Shown: positions 33,820 through 43,057, numbered from the stretch's first letter. The stretch: DNA of 64,000 nucleotides from Spirosoma sp. 48-14 (GCF_001898575.1 NZ_MKUD01000063.1:124001-188000); one strand, 5' to 3'. Notes: generated from the letters alone by a model not told the origin. Numbers and translations: made by a program.

Positions 33820-34011
33820 ATGCAAACAGGAACTGTAAAATTCTTCAATGAGACCAAAGGGTTTGGCTTCATTAAACCTGATGATGGTAGCGCTGATATT
33901 TTTGTACACGCTTCGGGTGTCATTGATCTTATCCGTGAAAACGACAAAGTAAAGTTCAGCGTCGAGCAAGGACGGAAAGGCTTAAACGCTGTTGATGTCG
34001 AGCGAGCTTAA
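33820..34011 (+). CDS. Cold-shock protein, CspA family
   Basis: From the ATG at 33820 the protein has 63 residues, the normal size for a single cold-shock domain. RNP1 is KGFGFI and RNP2 is DIFVHAS, both intact; the start GTVKFFNETKG is canonical. It binds single-stranded nucleic acid and acts as an RNA chaperone. The frame is open 16 codons upstream but that part does not belong to the fold. It ends at a clear intrinsic terminator. Confidence 0.95.
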   Translation: MQTGTVKFFNETKGFGFIKPDDGSADIFVHASGVIDLIRENDKVKFSVEQGRKGLNAVDVERA

Positions 34012-34037
34012 TTGTGCGATATACGTAGTAAGTCATA

Positions 34038-34068
34038 AAAAAAGCACACCCGCAAGGTGTGCTTTTTT
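34038..34068 (+). terminator. Intrinsic terminator of cspA
   Basis: GCACACC (34044-34050) and GGTGTGC (34056-34062) pair around CGCAA, flanked by an A-run before and six Ts after. Confidence 0.92.
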
Positions 34069-34173
34069 CTTATAGTGGATTCGGGTATATAAAACGATAA
34101 GAGTAGATTTCTCAATCCACAATACCCCAAGAGTAACGGGTATCCCTTCGTTGACATCTTCCCTCGACTGGAC

Positions 34174-34344
34174 CTATCGACCAAATTGAGGAATCAGGTC
34201 GAATCGTTTCGTTGCCTGTTCATCGCTCAAATACAGCACCGTTTTGGGCATACCTTTCACCAAATAGGGCTTTTTGGCCGCTTCGGCCTGTTGGCGTGCT
34301 ACTTCATGCCGCTCTTTAGCCGTTAATTTCGAGTGTTCTCTCAT
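34174..34344 (-). CDS. Small basic protein of unknown function (56 residues)
   Basis: An ATG at 34342-34344 opens a 56-codon frame ending in TAG at 34174. The product begins MREHSKLTAKERHEVARQQA and ends in DLIPQFGR, with a helical basic first half and a short beta-like MPKTVLYLSDE. Its sensible composition and its place 62 nt downstream of the cold-shock-domain gene on the same strand support a real gene. No family recognised; it may accompany the RNA chaperones. Confidence 0.55.
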   Translation of the reverse strand: MREHSKLTAKERHEVARQQAEAAKKPYLVKGMPKTVLYLSDEQATKRFDLIPQFGR

Positions 34345-34406
34345 AATATGTCAGGAACTCGTTAACCTATTGAATTCGCAAAGAGCTATTCACCAATTAT
34401 CCTGGC

Positions 34407-34850
34407 TCATAGCTGTTTTTTTACCTGAATGGCACTCGCCCCTTTAGGTGTAGTCTTTATTTCGAAAATGACGCGATCATTTTCGCTGATTGGCTCGATT
34501 AATTCATTCTGATGAACAAAAACACTTTGTCGGCTTTGCTTATCCCGAATAAATCCGTACCCTTTTACCGGATCAAACCGAGTCAGAACACCCTCTCGAA
34601 CACGTTCCGTTTTTACCTGATTCGATTGACCATCGGCGGCAGCATCCTGCTTTGATTCAGAAGGCCTATAGATAGGGGGCGATGACGACAAATTACCATT
34701 TTCATCCACATACGCTAACATCTGATCTAAGCTCTTGCCTTTAGTGAGGTTAGATTTTCTGTCTTCCCGTTTTTCTTGCTTTTGCAGTTTCTTCTTTTGT
34801 CTGGCTTTTTCTTTCTCTCGTTTGTTAAATGTTTCTTTGGATGTGCTCAT
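34407..34850 (-). CDS. Cold-shock-domain protein with a basic N-terminal extension
   Basis: A 147-residue protein. The first about 45 residues are a strongly charged Lys/Glu/Arg/Gln helix (KREKEKARQKKKLQKQEKRE), then a linker, then a cold-shock domain (about 85-147: VREGVLTRFDPVKGYGFIRD, SVFVHQNEL, ASAIQVKK). RNP1 is KGYGFI and RNP2 is SVFVHQ. The basic arm probably adds RNA or ribosome binding. This two-part form recurs in Bacteroidota. It faces cspA convergently, with the small gene at 34174 between them. Confidence 0.9.
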   Translation of the reverse strand: MSTSKETFNKREKEKARQKKKLQKQEKREDRKSNLTKGKSLDQMLAYVDENGNLSSSPPIYRPSESKQDAAADGQSNQVKTERVREGVLTRFDPVKGYGFIRDKQSRQSVFVHQNELIEPISENDRVIFEIKTTPKGASAIQVKKQL

Positions 34851-35338
34851 ATAGAGAATTTATAGTCCTGAATAGTAATAGTGGATTCAAAGTCATAACT
34901 GACCCGGCAGAAAAATCCCTGGTTCAATTGATAGCTGTAGCCCCATAAATGATCGCTTATTCGTTTTAGGATAGGCTGGGTTTGGGCTTCGCTAGCCGCA
35001 AACGGGATAAAAAACGGCATGAGTTGATGGCTAAAGGACGTGCTAGACCGTCAACTCAAAGGGAGCGGAAGGAGAAGTAGTCGATAAACAACTATTTTTT
35101 CCTAAAGGTATGTAAATTAATCAGAATATAAACGAATTATTAGGTGAATAGAGCCCATCAGACTAGAAATACTCAAAAGGTTTTCTGATTCGACGTATTA
35201 AAATAAGTTAAGACCCACTGCATGCTTCATCTCTATTCTTTTGATCTGATAGAATTTAGTAACTTTGCAGACTAGGCAGTCGAACATTGGCGATCTAAAG
35301 GCATATATCTTAATTCTTGTTAAAACGCCCCACTTGGG
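34851..35338. other. Intergenic region between the cold-shock gene and uppS
   Basis: Nearly 490 bp, AT-rich, no supported gene. The only signal I trust is the promoter candidate at 35260-35267. A frame on minus from 35590 runs across uppS and is a shadow. Confidence 0.5.
35241..35267 (+). promoter_or_regulatory. Candidate promoter of the uppS-bamA-ompH operon
   Basis: TAACTTTG (35260-35267) matches TAnnTTTG with TTG at 35241-35243 upstream. It lies about 70 nt before the uppS ATG. Confidence 0.55.
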
Positions 35339-36076
35339 ATGAAGGAACATATTAACCCGAGCAATCTGCCCCAGCACATAGCCGTTATCATGGATGGAAA
35401 TGGACGCTGGGCAAAACGACAGGGAGCCGCCCGGGTATTTGGTCATCGCAGTGCCATCAAGGCTGTGCGTGAAGTTACGGAAGGATGCGCCGAACTGGGC
35501 GTAAAGTACCTTACCCTCTATGCGTTTTCCACCGAAAACTGGAATCGCCCAAAGTTCGAAGTAGACGCACTCATGACGCTCCTGGTCCATACCATTCGGG
35601 ATGAGATAAAAACACTGATGAACAATAATGTTCGGCTGGCAACCATCGGCAACATCGATAGTCTGCCAACGGACTGCCGACGGGAACTGTCCGAAGCGAT
35701 CCGCGAAACCAGTCAGAATACGGGTTTAACGCTCATTCTGGCCTTGAGCTACAGCGGCCGTTGGGATATAGTGGAAGCCGCTAAAAGACTGGCTGAAGAT
35801 GTCCGGGATGGCAAATTGACCCCTGAGCAGATTGACGAAACGGCATTTAGCCACCATCTGACTACGGGCGATATCCCCGACCCAGAACTGATGATCCGAA
35901 CCAGTGGCGAGATGCGTATCAGCAATTTTATGCTTTGGCAACTGGCGTATGCGGAGTTATATATGCCCGATGTACTCTGGCCCGACTTTCGGAAAATCCA
36001 CCTGCACGAAGCGATTGTGAATTATCAGCAACGCGAGCGCCGGTTTGGTAAAATCAGTGAGCAATTGGTAAAATAA
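35339..36076 (+). CDS. uppS: Isoprenyl transferase (undecaprenyl diphosphate synthase)
   Basis: A 245-residue cis-prenyltransferase. IAVIMDGNGRWAKRQ carries the catalytic D19 and the GNGRW diphosphate loop; FGHRSAIKAVREVTEGC, LTLYAFSTENWNRP and the C-terminal PDPELMIRTSGEMRISNFMLWQLAYAEL are all diagnostic. It makes the C55 lipid carrier for peptidoglycan and O-antigen from FPP and IPP. It heads an envelope-biogenesis cluster with bamA and two ompH genes. The motif TSGEMRISN has Met where many orthologues have Gln/Leu. Confidence 0.97.
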   Translation: MKEHINPSNLPQHIAVIMDGNGRWAKRQGAARVFGHRSAIKAVREVTEGCAELGVKYLTLYAFSTENWNRPKFEVDALMTLLVHTIRDEIKTLMNNNVRLATIGNIDSLPTDCRRELSEAIRETSQNTGLTLILALSYSGRWDIVEAAKRLAEDVRDGKLTPEQIDETAFSHHLTTGDIPDPELMIRTSGEMRISNFMLWQLAYAELYMPDVLWPDFRKIHLHEAIVNYQQRERRFGKISEQLVK

Positions 36077-36122
36077 ACCGTCTGAAATCCAACCCTGTAG
36101 GGTTAAATGGAATCTAATCAAC

Positions 36123-36219
36123 ATAATGAATGAATAATAGATAATGTAAAGTGAATACCATCTGCTGATGCGTTCTCATTATTCATTTCATATTATTCAT
36201 TCACTTAACGTGAATACCA
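36123..36219. repeat. AT-rich palindromic element overlapping the bamA start region
   Basis: TGAATGAATAATA (36127-36139) and its complement (36191-36203) are exact. GTGAATACCA occurs at 36151-36160 and again at 36210-36219. Words such as ATTATTCATT are shared with the element at 43626-43705. Confidence 0.6.
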
Positions 36220-38816
36220 ACTTGGAACACCGTATAAAAGTCATATTTGGAGCCGTTTGTCTGCTCATGAGCCTGCTACCCGCTCAGCTACAGGCTCAGG
36301 TACGCGTAGGTGTAGGTCGCGACACTCCGTCTGCACCCGCAGAAAGTAATGAACTACTCAATTATGCTAACCCCAAAGAATACGAAATTGTTGGTTTGAC
36401 CGTAACGGGCACCCGCTACCTTGATCCCAACTCCCTGGTATCGTTGGCGGGCCTGAAAATGGGCGACAAAATCCGAATTCCAGGCGAAGCAGTTGGCTCA
36501 TCAGTACGTAAGCTAATGGAATCAGGGCTGCTCGACAATGTGGAGCTGTTCGCAACCAATGTCAATGGAGAAAAAATCTCCCTTATGTTCCGCGTTCAGG
36601 AACGCCCCCGTCTTTACCGGGTCAACTTCATCGGCGTCAAAAAAGGGGAACAGGACAACCTGAAAGATAAAATCAAGCTTAACCTGGGTAAAATTGTAAC
36701 AAATACTATTACCAAGAATACCCAATTGGCCGTCCGTAAGTACTTCGTCGATAAGGGGTATCTGAATACAAAAGTTAAAATCACGACAATTCCTGATAGC
36801 ACGCGCAACAATGCGACCATGCGGGTATCGGTCGACAAGGGTCAAAAAATCAAAATTGCCAAAATCAATTTCGAAGGACTGGACGAGGTTGACGAAGATG
36901 CTGTACGGATGAAGATGAAGAGTACCAAAGAAATGCGCTTCGGCCGACTCTTCTCTCCTTCGAAATTTATCCCCAAAAAGTACGAAGAGGATAAGCAAAA
37001 GCTGCTGGAATACTATAACAAGCTTGGCTACCGCGATGCCGCCATCGAACACGATACCGTAATCAACAACGGGGGGCGCACCATCAGCATCAACATGAAG
37101 CTGAACGAAGGCCACCAGTATTATTATCGGAAAATCGATTTTTCGGGCAACTACCTATACACAGCCGATCAGCTCCGCCAGGTACTCGGTATCACCAAAG
37201 GCGATGTTTACAACCCTGAAGATCTGGAGAAGCGCCTGAACGGAAATCCAGGGCAGGACTTGAGTTCGCAGTACATGGATTTGGGTTATCTGTATTACAA
37301 TGCCCAGCCCATCGAACGAGCTATTGAAGGCGATTCTATTGACCTTGAAATCCGAATTTTCGAAGGGAAACAAGCGACGATCAACAAGGTAATTCTGAAT
37401 GGGAATACGAAAACCAGCGACCATGTAGTCATGCGGACCATTCGGACACTACCCGGTCAGAAATTCTCGAAAACAGCCCTGATTCGTACACAACGTGAAT
37501 TGGCTACACTTGGCTATTTCGATCCCGAAAAAATTGGCATTAATCCTGTCCCACAGAGCGACGGAACCGTCGATATTGAATACTCGGTTGAAGAAAAACC
37601 CTCTGATCAGATCGAATTATCAGGTGGTTGGGGTGGTTACGTTGGTTTCGTCGGAACCCTCGGTCTGACGTTCAACAACTTCTCGGCCCGCAATATTCCG
37701 AACTTTAGTGCCTGGAAACCCCTGCCTGCGGGTGATGGTCAGCGGGTGCAGTTGCGCTTCCAGGCCAATGGTAGCCAGTATCAGGTATATTCGTTGTCAT
37801 TTACCGAACCCTGGTTAGGTGGACGCAAACCAAACGCTTTTTCAGTGAGTGCCAGCCATACGGTGTACCGGACGTTCTACGACCCACTCAACCCATACAG
37901 TATCTATCAGAGTTTGCAGGGCCGTACCCCGACGGGTTCGTATACCAACACAGCCATTACAATTGGGCTAGGACGTCAGTTGAAGATTCCAGATGATTAC
38001 TTCTCACTGACCAACTCCCTGTCTTATCAACGATATGACCTGAATAACCTTGACCTGTTCTACATTGGTTATAAGGATGGTATTTCGAATAACATTACGT
38101 TCAACACAACCTTATCGCGTAATAGCATCGACAATCCGCAGTTCCCAAGGAATGGTTCTTCGTTCACACTGAGCGGTTCGTTTACTCCCCCGTATTCGGC
38201 ATGGCGCACAACAACTGCGGCAGAAGCTCCAAGAGATAAATACAAATTCGTAGAGTACCATAAGTGGATGTTCGATGCAAGCTGGTTCCAGACGGTATTT
38301 GGCAAACTGGTTCTGAATGCCCGTGCTCACCTGGGCTTCTTGGGTAGCTATAACAAACGCACCTCTATCGGTCCATTCGAACGCTTCGTTTTAGGCGGCT
38401 CGGGTCTGGCCGGCCAGGGTCAGTTTGCACTGGCACAGGACATTATCGGTCTTCGTGGGTATGATGATCGTAGTGTATACACAGCCGATTATGACCGGGC
38501 CGTTGATCAGACCTCACGCAGTCAGGGCGGTGTCGTGTATAACAAGTTCGTTGCTGAACTTCGTTACCCCGTATCGCTGAACCCGTCGGCAACCATCTTT
38601 GTACTGACCTTCCTGGAAGCCGGTAATAACTGGGCCAGTTACAAGCAGTATAATCCGTTCGATCTGAAGCGGTCGATGGGCTTTGGTGCTCGTATTTTCA
38701 TGCCTGCTTTTGGTCTGATTGGTATTGACTATGGCTACGGTTTCGATAAGATACCGGGCGTTAAAGACAAGGCATCGGGTCAGTTCCACTTTACGATTGG
38801 GCAGCAAATCAGATAA
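36168..38816 (+). CDS. bamA: Outer-membrane protein assembly factor BamA (Omp85)
   Basis: An 882-residue Omp85 protein: signal peptide, five POTRA-type domains (about 65-480, such as YEIVGLTVTGTRYLD, LYRVNFIGVKKG, YRKIDFSGNYLY, INKVILNGNTKT) and a C-terminal beta-barrel ending in FHFTIGQQIR. The barrel carries the VRGF-equivalent loop as GLRGYDD. It inserts outer-membrane proteins. The first 14 codons from the ATG at 36168 translate a repeat element; GTG at 36210 (VNTNLEHRIK, then a normal signal peptide) is a plausible true start. It precedes two Skp-like periplasmic chaperones, the standard Bacteroidota arrangement. Confidence 0.95.
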   Translation: MRSHYSFHIIHSLNVNTNLEHRIKVIFGAVCLLMSLLPAQLQAQVRVGVGRDTPSAPAESNELLNYANPKEYEIVGLTVTGTRYLDPNSLVSLAGLKMGDKIRIPGEAVGSSVRKLMESGLLDNVELFATNVNGEKISLMFRVQERPRLYRVNFIGVKKGEQDNLKDKIKLNLGKIVTNTITKNTQLAVRKYFVDKGYLNTKVKITTIPDSTRNNATMRVSVDKGQKIKIAKINFEGLDEVDEDAVRMKMKSTKEMRFGRLFSPSKFIPKKYEEDKQKLLEYYNKLGYRDAAIEHDTVINNGGRTISINMKLNEGHQYYYRKIDFSGNYLYTADQLRQVLGITKGDVYNPEDLEKRLNGNPGQDLSSQYMDLGYLYYNAQPIERAIEGDSIDLEIRIFEGKQATINKVILNGNTKTSDHVVMRTIRTLPGQKFSKTALIRTQRELATLGYFDPEKIGINPVPQSDGTVDIEYSVEEKPSDQIELSGGWGGYVGFVGTLGLTFNNFSARNIPNFSAWKPLPAGDGQRVQLRFQANGSQYQVYSLSFTEPWLGGRKPNAFSVSASHTVYRTFYDPLNPYSIYQSLQGRTPTGSYTNTAITIGLGRQLKIPDDYFSLTNSLSYQRYDLNNLDLFYIGYKDGISNNITFNTTLSRNSIDNPQFPRNGSSFTLSGSFTPPYSAWRTTTAAEAPRDKYKFVEYHKWMFDASWFQTVFGKLVLNARAHLGFLGSYNKRTSIGPFERFVLGGSGLAGQGQFALAQDIIGLRGYDDRSVYTADYDRAVDQTSRSQGGVVYNKFVAELRYPVSLNPSATIFVLTFLEAGNNWASYKQYNPFDLKRSMGFGARIFMPAFGLIGIDYGYGFDKIPGVKDKASGQFHFTIGQQIR

Positions 38817-38837
38817 GATTTTAGAAGAATTGACGTT

Positions 38838-38916
38838 AAATGGATTTACGAGTCTGGCTACCCGAGCGGTACGGTTTTTGTAACGGTTTGTTCGCCAATT
38901 GCTCATAAATCCATTT
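38838..38916. repeat. Inverted repeat between bamA and ompH
   Basis: AAATGGATTT (38838-38847) and AAATCCATTT (38907-38916) are complementary, with an extra GAG/CTC pair inside. The loop is about 60 nt. It may be a processing or attenuation site in the operon. Confidence 0.45.
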
Positions 38917-38955
38917 GACAATCAACACCTTCCCGCAAAAATTACCTGGCTCCTG

Positions 38956-39531
38956 ATGAAAAAAGTCCTGTTTTTTGTATTTTTGTATGCTATTGCGTTG
39001 AGTATTCCCGCTCAGGCCCAGAAGTTTGGCTACATTGATTCGGAATACATCTTCAGTAAAATGCCTGAATATCAAAAAGCACTCAGCGAAATCGATAAGT
39101 TTGCTGATAAATGGTCAAAGGATATTCAGGATAAATACGTCGATATTGAAAAATTGCAAAAGGCGTATCAGGCGGAAGAAATTCTGCTGACCGAAGATAT
39201 GAAACGAGACCGCCAGCGCATCATTAGCGACAAAGAGCGTGAAGCTCGCGAATACAACAACAAAGTCTTTGGTTATCAGGGACTTCTGTATGAAAAGAAG
39301 AAGGAGTTGATGAAAGCTCCAATGGAGTTGATAAACCGGGCTGTTGAAAAAATATGCCTGCAAAAAAAATTGGATTTCATGTTCGATAAAGCCTCTGATT
39401 TTGTTATGCTTTATACGAATCCCCGACACGATTACTCCGATTATGTGATGGAAGAACTGGGGCTGGATACTAAACCAATAGCTACCCCAACCAATCCAAC
39501 CAACAAAACAACCATAGTAAAACCGAAGTAA
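38956..39531 (+). CDS. OmpH/Skp family periplasmic chaperone (first copy)
   Basis: From the ATG at 38956 the protein has 191 residues with a signal peptide (VLFFVFLYAIALSIPAQAQ). FGYIDSEYIFSKMPEYQKAL starts the Skp body, followed by a long charged coiled coil (about 40-130) and a small C-terminal beta part (LDFMFDKASDFVMLYTNP). Skp trimers hold unfolded outer-membrane proteins for BamA. The tail is Thr/Pro/Asn-rich. An upstream in-frame extension of 19 codons would bury the signal peptide and is rejected. Confidence 0.93.
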   Translation: MKKVLFFVFLYAIALSIPAQAQKFGYIDSEYIFSKMPEYQKALSEIDKFADKWSKDIQDKYVDIEKLQKAYQAEEILLTEDMKRDRQRIISDKEREAREYNNKVFGYQGLLYEKKKELMKAPMELINRAVEKICLQKKLDFMFDKASDFVMLYTNPRHDYSDYVMEELGLDTKPIATPTNPTNKTTIVKPK

Positions 39532-39554
39532 GCTAAAACAACTAAAAATTCGAA

Positions 39555-40226
39555 ATGAAGAAAAATCTCGTCATGGCGTTTGCTGCTGCTCTACTGATGG
39601 GCGGTTTAAACGCACAGGCACAAGCCCCAACGACAACGCCCACTACGACCTCCGCAGCGGGTCCGCTGAAGTTAGGCTATACGAACATTGATTACGTTCT
39701 GTCGCAAACTCCCGAAGCAAAAGATATTCAAAACCAACTGACCATCCAGCGTACGCAAACAGAAAACGAACTGAAGCGCATGCAGAAAGAGTTGGAAGAC
39801 AAATACAGCGCCTATGAAAAAGGAGCTGCCCAAATGTCGGATGTGATTCGGAAAGACCGCGAAACAGAATTACAGAGCCTTCAGGCCCGTATTCAGGAGT
39901 TCGGCCAGACCTCGCAGCAATCGTTGCAGAGCAAGTATCAGCAATTGGTGAACCCAGTTGTTCAGAAAATTCAGAAAGCCATTGATGCGGTTGCCAAAGA
40001 AAGCGGCTTCCAGTATGTATTTAACCTGGACGCTGGCGCTAACACCATCCCCATTCTGTTGGTGGCTCCTGAAGAAAACAATATCACCGAGCTGGTGCTG
40101 AAAAAACTAGGTATCGATCCAGCTAAAGCCGCTGCAGCTGCTAAACCTGCTACAACGGGTGGTAGCACAGCCCCAGCACCCAAACCTGCTACACCAGCAG
40201 GTGGCACCGCTCCTAAGAAAAACTAA
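39555..40226 (+). CDS. OmpH/Skp family periplasmic chaperone (second copy)
   Basis: A 223-residue Skp-like protein, 23 nt after the first copy. Signal peptide to about residue 24, then LKLGYTNIDYVLSQTPEAKDI, a long coiled coil (about 60-140) and FQYVFNLDAGANTIPILLVAPEENNITELVLKKLGI. The last about 40 residues are Ala/Pro/Thr/Gly/Lys low complexity (KPATTGGSTAPAPKPATPAGG), longer than usual for the family. It is a tandem duplicate of the preceding gene and ends at an intrinsic terminator. Confidence 0.93.
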   Translation: MKKNLVMAFAAALLMGGLNAQAQAPTTTPTTTSAAGPLKLGYTNIDYVLSQTPEAKDIQNQLTIQRTQTENELKRMQKELEDKYSAYEKGAAQMSDVIRKDRETELQSLQARIQEFGQTSQQSLQSKYQQLVNPVVQKIQKAIDAVAKESGFQYVFNLDAGANTIPILLVAPEENNITELVLKKLGIDPAKAAAAAKPATTGGSTAPAPKPATPAGGTAPKKN

Positions 40227-40245
40227 ATTTCTTTCATCGAGAAAA

Positions 40246-40277
40246 GCGCTTTACCAACCCGGTAAGGCGCTTTTTTT
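40246..40277 (+). terminator. Terminator of the uppS-bamA-ompH operon
   Basis: GCGCTTTACC and GGTAAGGCGC pair (one G-U) around AACCC, followed by seven Ts. Confidence 0.92.
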
Positions 40278-40459
40278 ATGCGCTGTACTTGACCTACGAA
40301 TAAACCTACAAAATCTATTGACAAAATACTGGCCAAAAGCTTTGCTAAGAACGCGATAAAAGCCTTCAAAAAAGTCAATTATTTCAGGGTAAAACCAAGT
40401 AATACATAAGAAAAATCTTAAAACTGACGATTATCAACCGTTAGACGAAATCTTGGTCG

Positions 40460-40467
40460 TATTTTTG
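40460..40467 (+). promoter_or_regulatory. Candidate -7 element for the gene at 40502
   Basis: TATTTTTG matches TAnnTTTG, 34 nt upstream of the ATG. Confidence 0.5.
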
Positions 40468-40501
40468 CGTTTTTTAAGACAGACTACCCTCGAACGTCCT
40501 T

Positions 40502-42073
40502 ATGACCCGAACTGTCGGTTTAGTATCATGGCTGTTAGCAATCGTATGTTTCGGTAGCAGCTATGCTCAAGATTCAAAGCCACTACAACTCGTTTTCCCA
40601 ACCCAGAACAACTGGAATATTGTTTCGGAAGGAACCCCTGTCCGGTTTGATCTCAAAGCTACTGGCTCCACGACGGATACCCTACTGTTTGCATTCGGCA
40701 GTGATCCTGTAGAAGGGATGCACCTGGATTCGCTGGGCCATTTTACGTGGACACCTGGCTTCGGCCTTGCCGACCGGATTCAGACCACCAAAACCTACCC
40801 CGTAACCTTTGAGGTTCGTAACAGTCATGGCCAGACGGCTTCGCAGACGGTCGATTTCAAAGTCCAGCACGTCAACCGCCCACCCGTGATCGACGAGTTG
40901 CGTCCGTTTTACGTAAGCTACCGAACGCAGAACACCTATAAGATGGACGCGCAAATGGTGCATGACGATGATGGCGACCCGATCGTGTTCATTCCCATTA
41001 CGGATCAAATGCCCGAAGGCAGTAAGCTCTCGTCGCAGGGAGAATTGACCTGGACCCTATCGCTGAACCAGTTCAATCGGCTGAAGCAAAATCCGCAGTA
41101 TATTGAGTTCTGGGTAGAAGATCAGCCCTCCAAAGTTCGAACCAAAGGCCGGCTCAAAGTAGAGGTGACGCAAATGGATCTGCCGCCTGACATATCTATT
41201 ATTCCGAAAGAATCACATTACAAACTCCGCGAAAACGCTACCGTCAACCTAAAATTCTATTTATCAGACTTAAATGGCGATGATGATGTTTCGACCTTTG
41301 GCTTTTTATCGGATAACCAGAATATCCCCAAGTCAGCGCTGGTCAAGAACACCAACAACCAATACGAATTTATCTGGCAGCCGGGCTACGAATTCGTTAA
41401 GGACCCCTATGATTCGCTGAACGTTCAAATCACCTTTTATGTGCTGGATAAAGCCCAGAACCGGGAGGAAAAACGCATTACATTTACCATTCTGAATACC
41501 GTAAACGAGGCTGAGAAAGACCGCTATTACTATGCCCAATACCGACAGGCATTAGTACAGGCCTGGGGCCTTGTGGAGCAACTGAGCGAAAAAGAAGAAC
41601 AACTTAAGCGCGATTACCGGAAAGCCAAAGGCGGCAAACGCAATCGATCAGTAGCCAACGCATCACTTGGTGCCATAACCGGTGTATCGCCTGCCATTAC
41701 GGCCAATGACCCGAATTCACAAAAGATTATTTCAGCAGTTGGCGGTACGGCCGTCCTCACAATGGGTACCCTCGAAGCAACTGAAGTCATCGGAAAGTCG
41801 ATGAAAGATCTGCTCGATCGCTACAATTATGTGCTGGGCAAGAAAAGCGAATTACAGAATAAGGGCGACGTTTTCGCACGGGAGTTTGCGCTCAAATCAT
41901 CACGTCGTAATAATGAATTCATCAAAAAGCTGGATGACTTCCGTAATTCGATGAGTTTGAGTGGCCTGGTCGCACTTGAGTTAGATGCGAACTGGCAAAG
42001 CAAGAAAGACTCCTCCGACAAAGCCATCAAGAGGACCTTCAAAGACTTCACCCCGCTGGAAGAAACGCAGTAA
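40502..42073 (+). CDS. Secreted Ig-like protein with a C-terminal coiled coil
   Basis: A 523-residue protein with a signal peptide (LVSWLLAIVCFGSSYAQ). Residues about 25-345 are three or four Ig/cadherin-like modules, each with 'putative Ig' signatures such as LDSLGHFTWTPGFG, LSSQGELTWTLS and YEFIWQPGYEF. Residues about 345-523 are helical and highly charged (EEQLKRDYRKAKGGKRN, RSMKDLL-type segments), broken by a short hydrophobic Ala/Gly/Thr-rich part near 400-425 (ISAVGGTAVLTMGTLEA) that could touch a membrane. I do not know its function. It lies alone between a terminator and a convergent hairpin. Confidence 0.8.
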   Translation: MTRTVGLVSWLLAIVCFGSSYAQDSKPLQLVFPTQNNWNIVSEGTPVRFDLKATGSTTDTLLFAFGSDPVEGMHLDSLGHFTWTPGFGLADRIQTTKTYPVTFEVRNSHGQTASQTVDFKVQHVNRPPVIDELRPFYVSYRTQNTYKMDAQMVHDDDGDPIVFIPITDQMPEGSKLSSQGELTWTLSLNQFNRLKQNPQYIEFWVEDQPSKVRTKGRLKVEVTQMDLPPDISIIPKESHYKLRENATVNLKFYLSDLNGDDDVSTFGFLSDNQNIPKSALVKNTNNQYEFIWQPGYEFVKDPYDSLNVQITFYVLDKAQNREEKRITFTILNTVNEAEKDRYYYAQYRQALVQAWGLVEQLSEKEEQLKRDYRKAKGGKRNRSVANASLGAITGVSPAITANDPNSQKIISAVGGTAVLTMGTLEATEVIGKSMKDLLDRYNYVLGKKSELQNKGDVFAREFALKSSRRNNEFIKKLDDFRNSMSLSGLVALELDANWQSKKDSSDKAIKRTFKDFTPLEETQ

Positions 42074-42081
42074 TCATTGGC

Positions 42082-42120
42082 CGTCTTCAGCTCGACTGAT
42101 ACGTCAGCGAACTGAAGACG
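42082..42120. terminator. Convergent hairpin
   Basis: CGTCTTCAG and CTGAAGACG form a 9-bp stem that continues inward through TCG/CGA and CTGA/TCAG with single-base bulges. No T-tract. It sits between two converging genes. Confidence 0.6.
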
Positions 42121-42142
42121 ACAAGCAGAAAACCGTAAACTA

Positions 42143-43012
42143 TTAAGCAATTTCCACCGCAAAGGCAGCTTCAAACACATCGCCTTCGGCAACCTGCTGA
42201 ATAGCTTCTTTTTGTTGAATGGGCTTGAGCTCACCTTCGCTATCAGCACAGCCTAACCAGGGTTCGATACAGACAAATGATGCGCCCGGTTTAGCCCATA
42301 GTCCTAAATACGGGAAATCGGGGAAACTGACGGTCACCGAATGATTATGCCGATCACTGCGGATGGCCACCCGGCGCGAAGCCAGATTTTTGAAAACCAG
42401 CGCATCCTGATCGAATAAATGTCTGGTCAGCGGCAATCGGCTCCCTTCGGTAGGGATGGGTTTGGTTTCTCCCGTAAAGTACCCTGCCGCCGAAAGCATA
42501 TGCGTTTCCAGTGGCTCCTCCTTCTCAAATTCAATAAAATAATCTTCGTATTCCTCATTCACATAAAACGGAACGTTGAATGCCGGATGTGCCCCCACCG
42601 AAAAGAAAACCGTTTTAGTATCTTCATTAACAACCCGGTAGGTAATCGTTAAGCGAGGCCCTTCGATTTCATAGATTATCTGAAATTCAAAGGCATACGG
42701 ATAATGGACACGGGTACTACTGCTTGATCGCAACTGAAATACCGCATGGGTTGTCGATGACTCGATGGTGGTAAAGACCGACTGCCGGGTAAAGCCGTGG
42801 CGCTCAATTGGGTATGTTTTACCGTCAACCAGTAACTGGTTGTTCAGGCAACCGCCTACTACCGGAAACAGATTGGGGGCATGCCAGTTCCAAACCATCG
42901 GATCGGCCTGCCAAAGGTGTTCAATGCCACTTGGCTTATGCAAAATGGACGTCAGTTCGGCCCCTTTCGAGCGAATGGAGACGCGAATGGATTCGTTTTC
43001 TAGGGTTGTCAT
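42143..43012 (-). CDS. Aldose 1-epimerase family protein
   Basis: From the ATG at 43010-43012 the protein has 289 residues. It is a galactose-mutarotase-like beta-sandwich: GAELTSILHKPSGIEHLWQAD, PNLFPVVGGCLNN, ERHGFTRQSVF (catalytic-type His) and SVGAHPAFNVPF (second His), with ESLEPWLG-like CIEPWLGCADS (Glu). It resembles the YeaD/LacX subgroup acting on hexose anomers or hexose-6-phosphates. A longer frame runs 18 codons upstream through the rpsG terminator and is rejected. Confidence 0.9.
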   Translation of the reverse strand: MTTLENESIRVSIRSKGAELTSILHKPSGIEHLWQADPMVWNWHAPNLFPVVGGCLNNQLLVDGKTYPIERHGFTRQSVFTTIESSTTHAVFQLRSSSSTRVHYPYAFEFQIIYEIEGPRLTITYRVVNEDTKTVFFSVGAHPAFNVPFYVNEEYEDYFIEFEKEEPLETHMLSAAGYFTGETKPIPTEGSRLPLTRHLFDQDALVFKNLASRRVAIRSDRHNHSVTVSFPDFPYLGLWAKPGASFVCIEPWLGCADSEGELKPIQQKEAIQQVAEGDVFEAAFAVEIA

Positions 43013-43025
43013 GGGGCCAAAAATA

Positions 43026-43057
43026 ACAAAAGCCACCCAATAGTGGGCGGCTTTTGT
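43026..43057 (-). terminator. Terminator of the rpsL-rpsG operon
   Basis: ACAAAAGCC and GGCTTTTGT pair with an inner ACCCA/TGGG stem. On minus the stem is followed by TATTTTTGG. It lies about 40 nt past the rpsG stop. Confidence 0.85.

Noticed and set aside
35198-35590. 130-residue minus-strand frame across the start of uppS
   Set aside because: Overlaps the uppS promoter and coding start; no family resemblance.
36522-37115. 197-residue antisense frame inside bamA
   Set aside because: Translation is a shadow of the POTRA region in another frame; codon pattern belongs to bamA.
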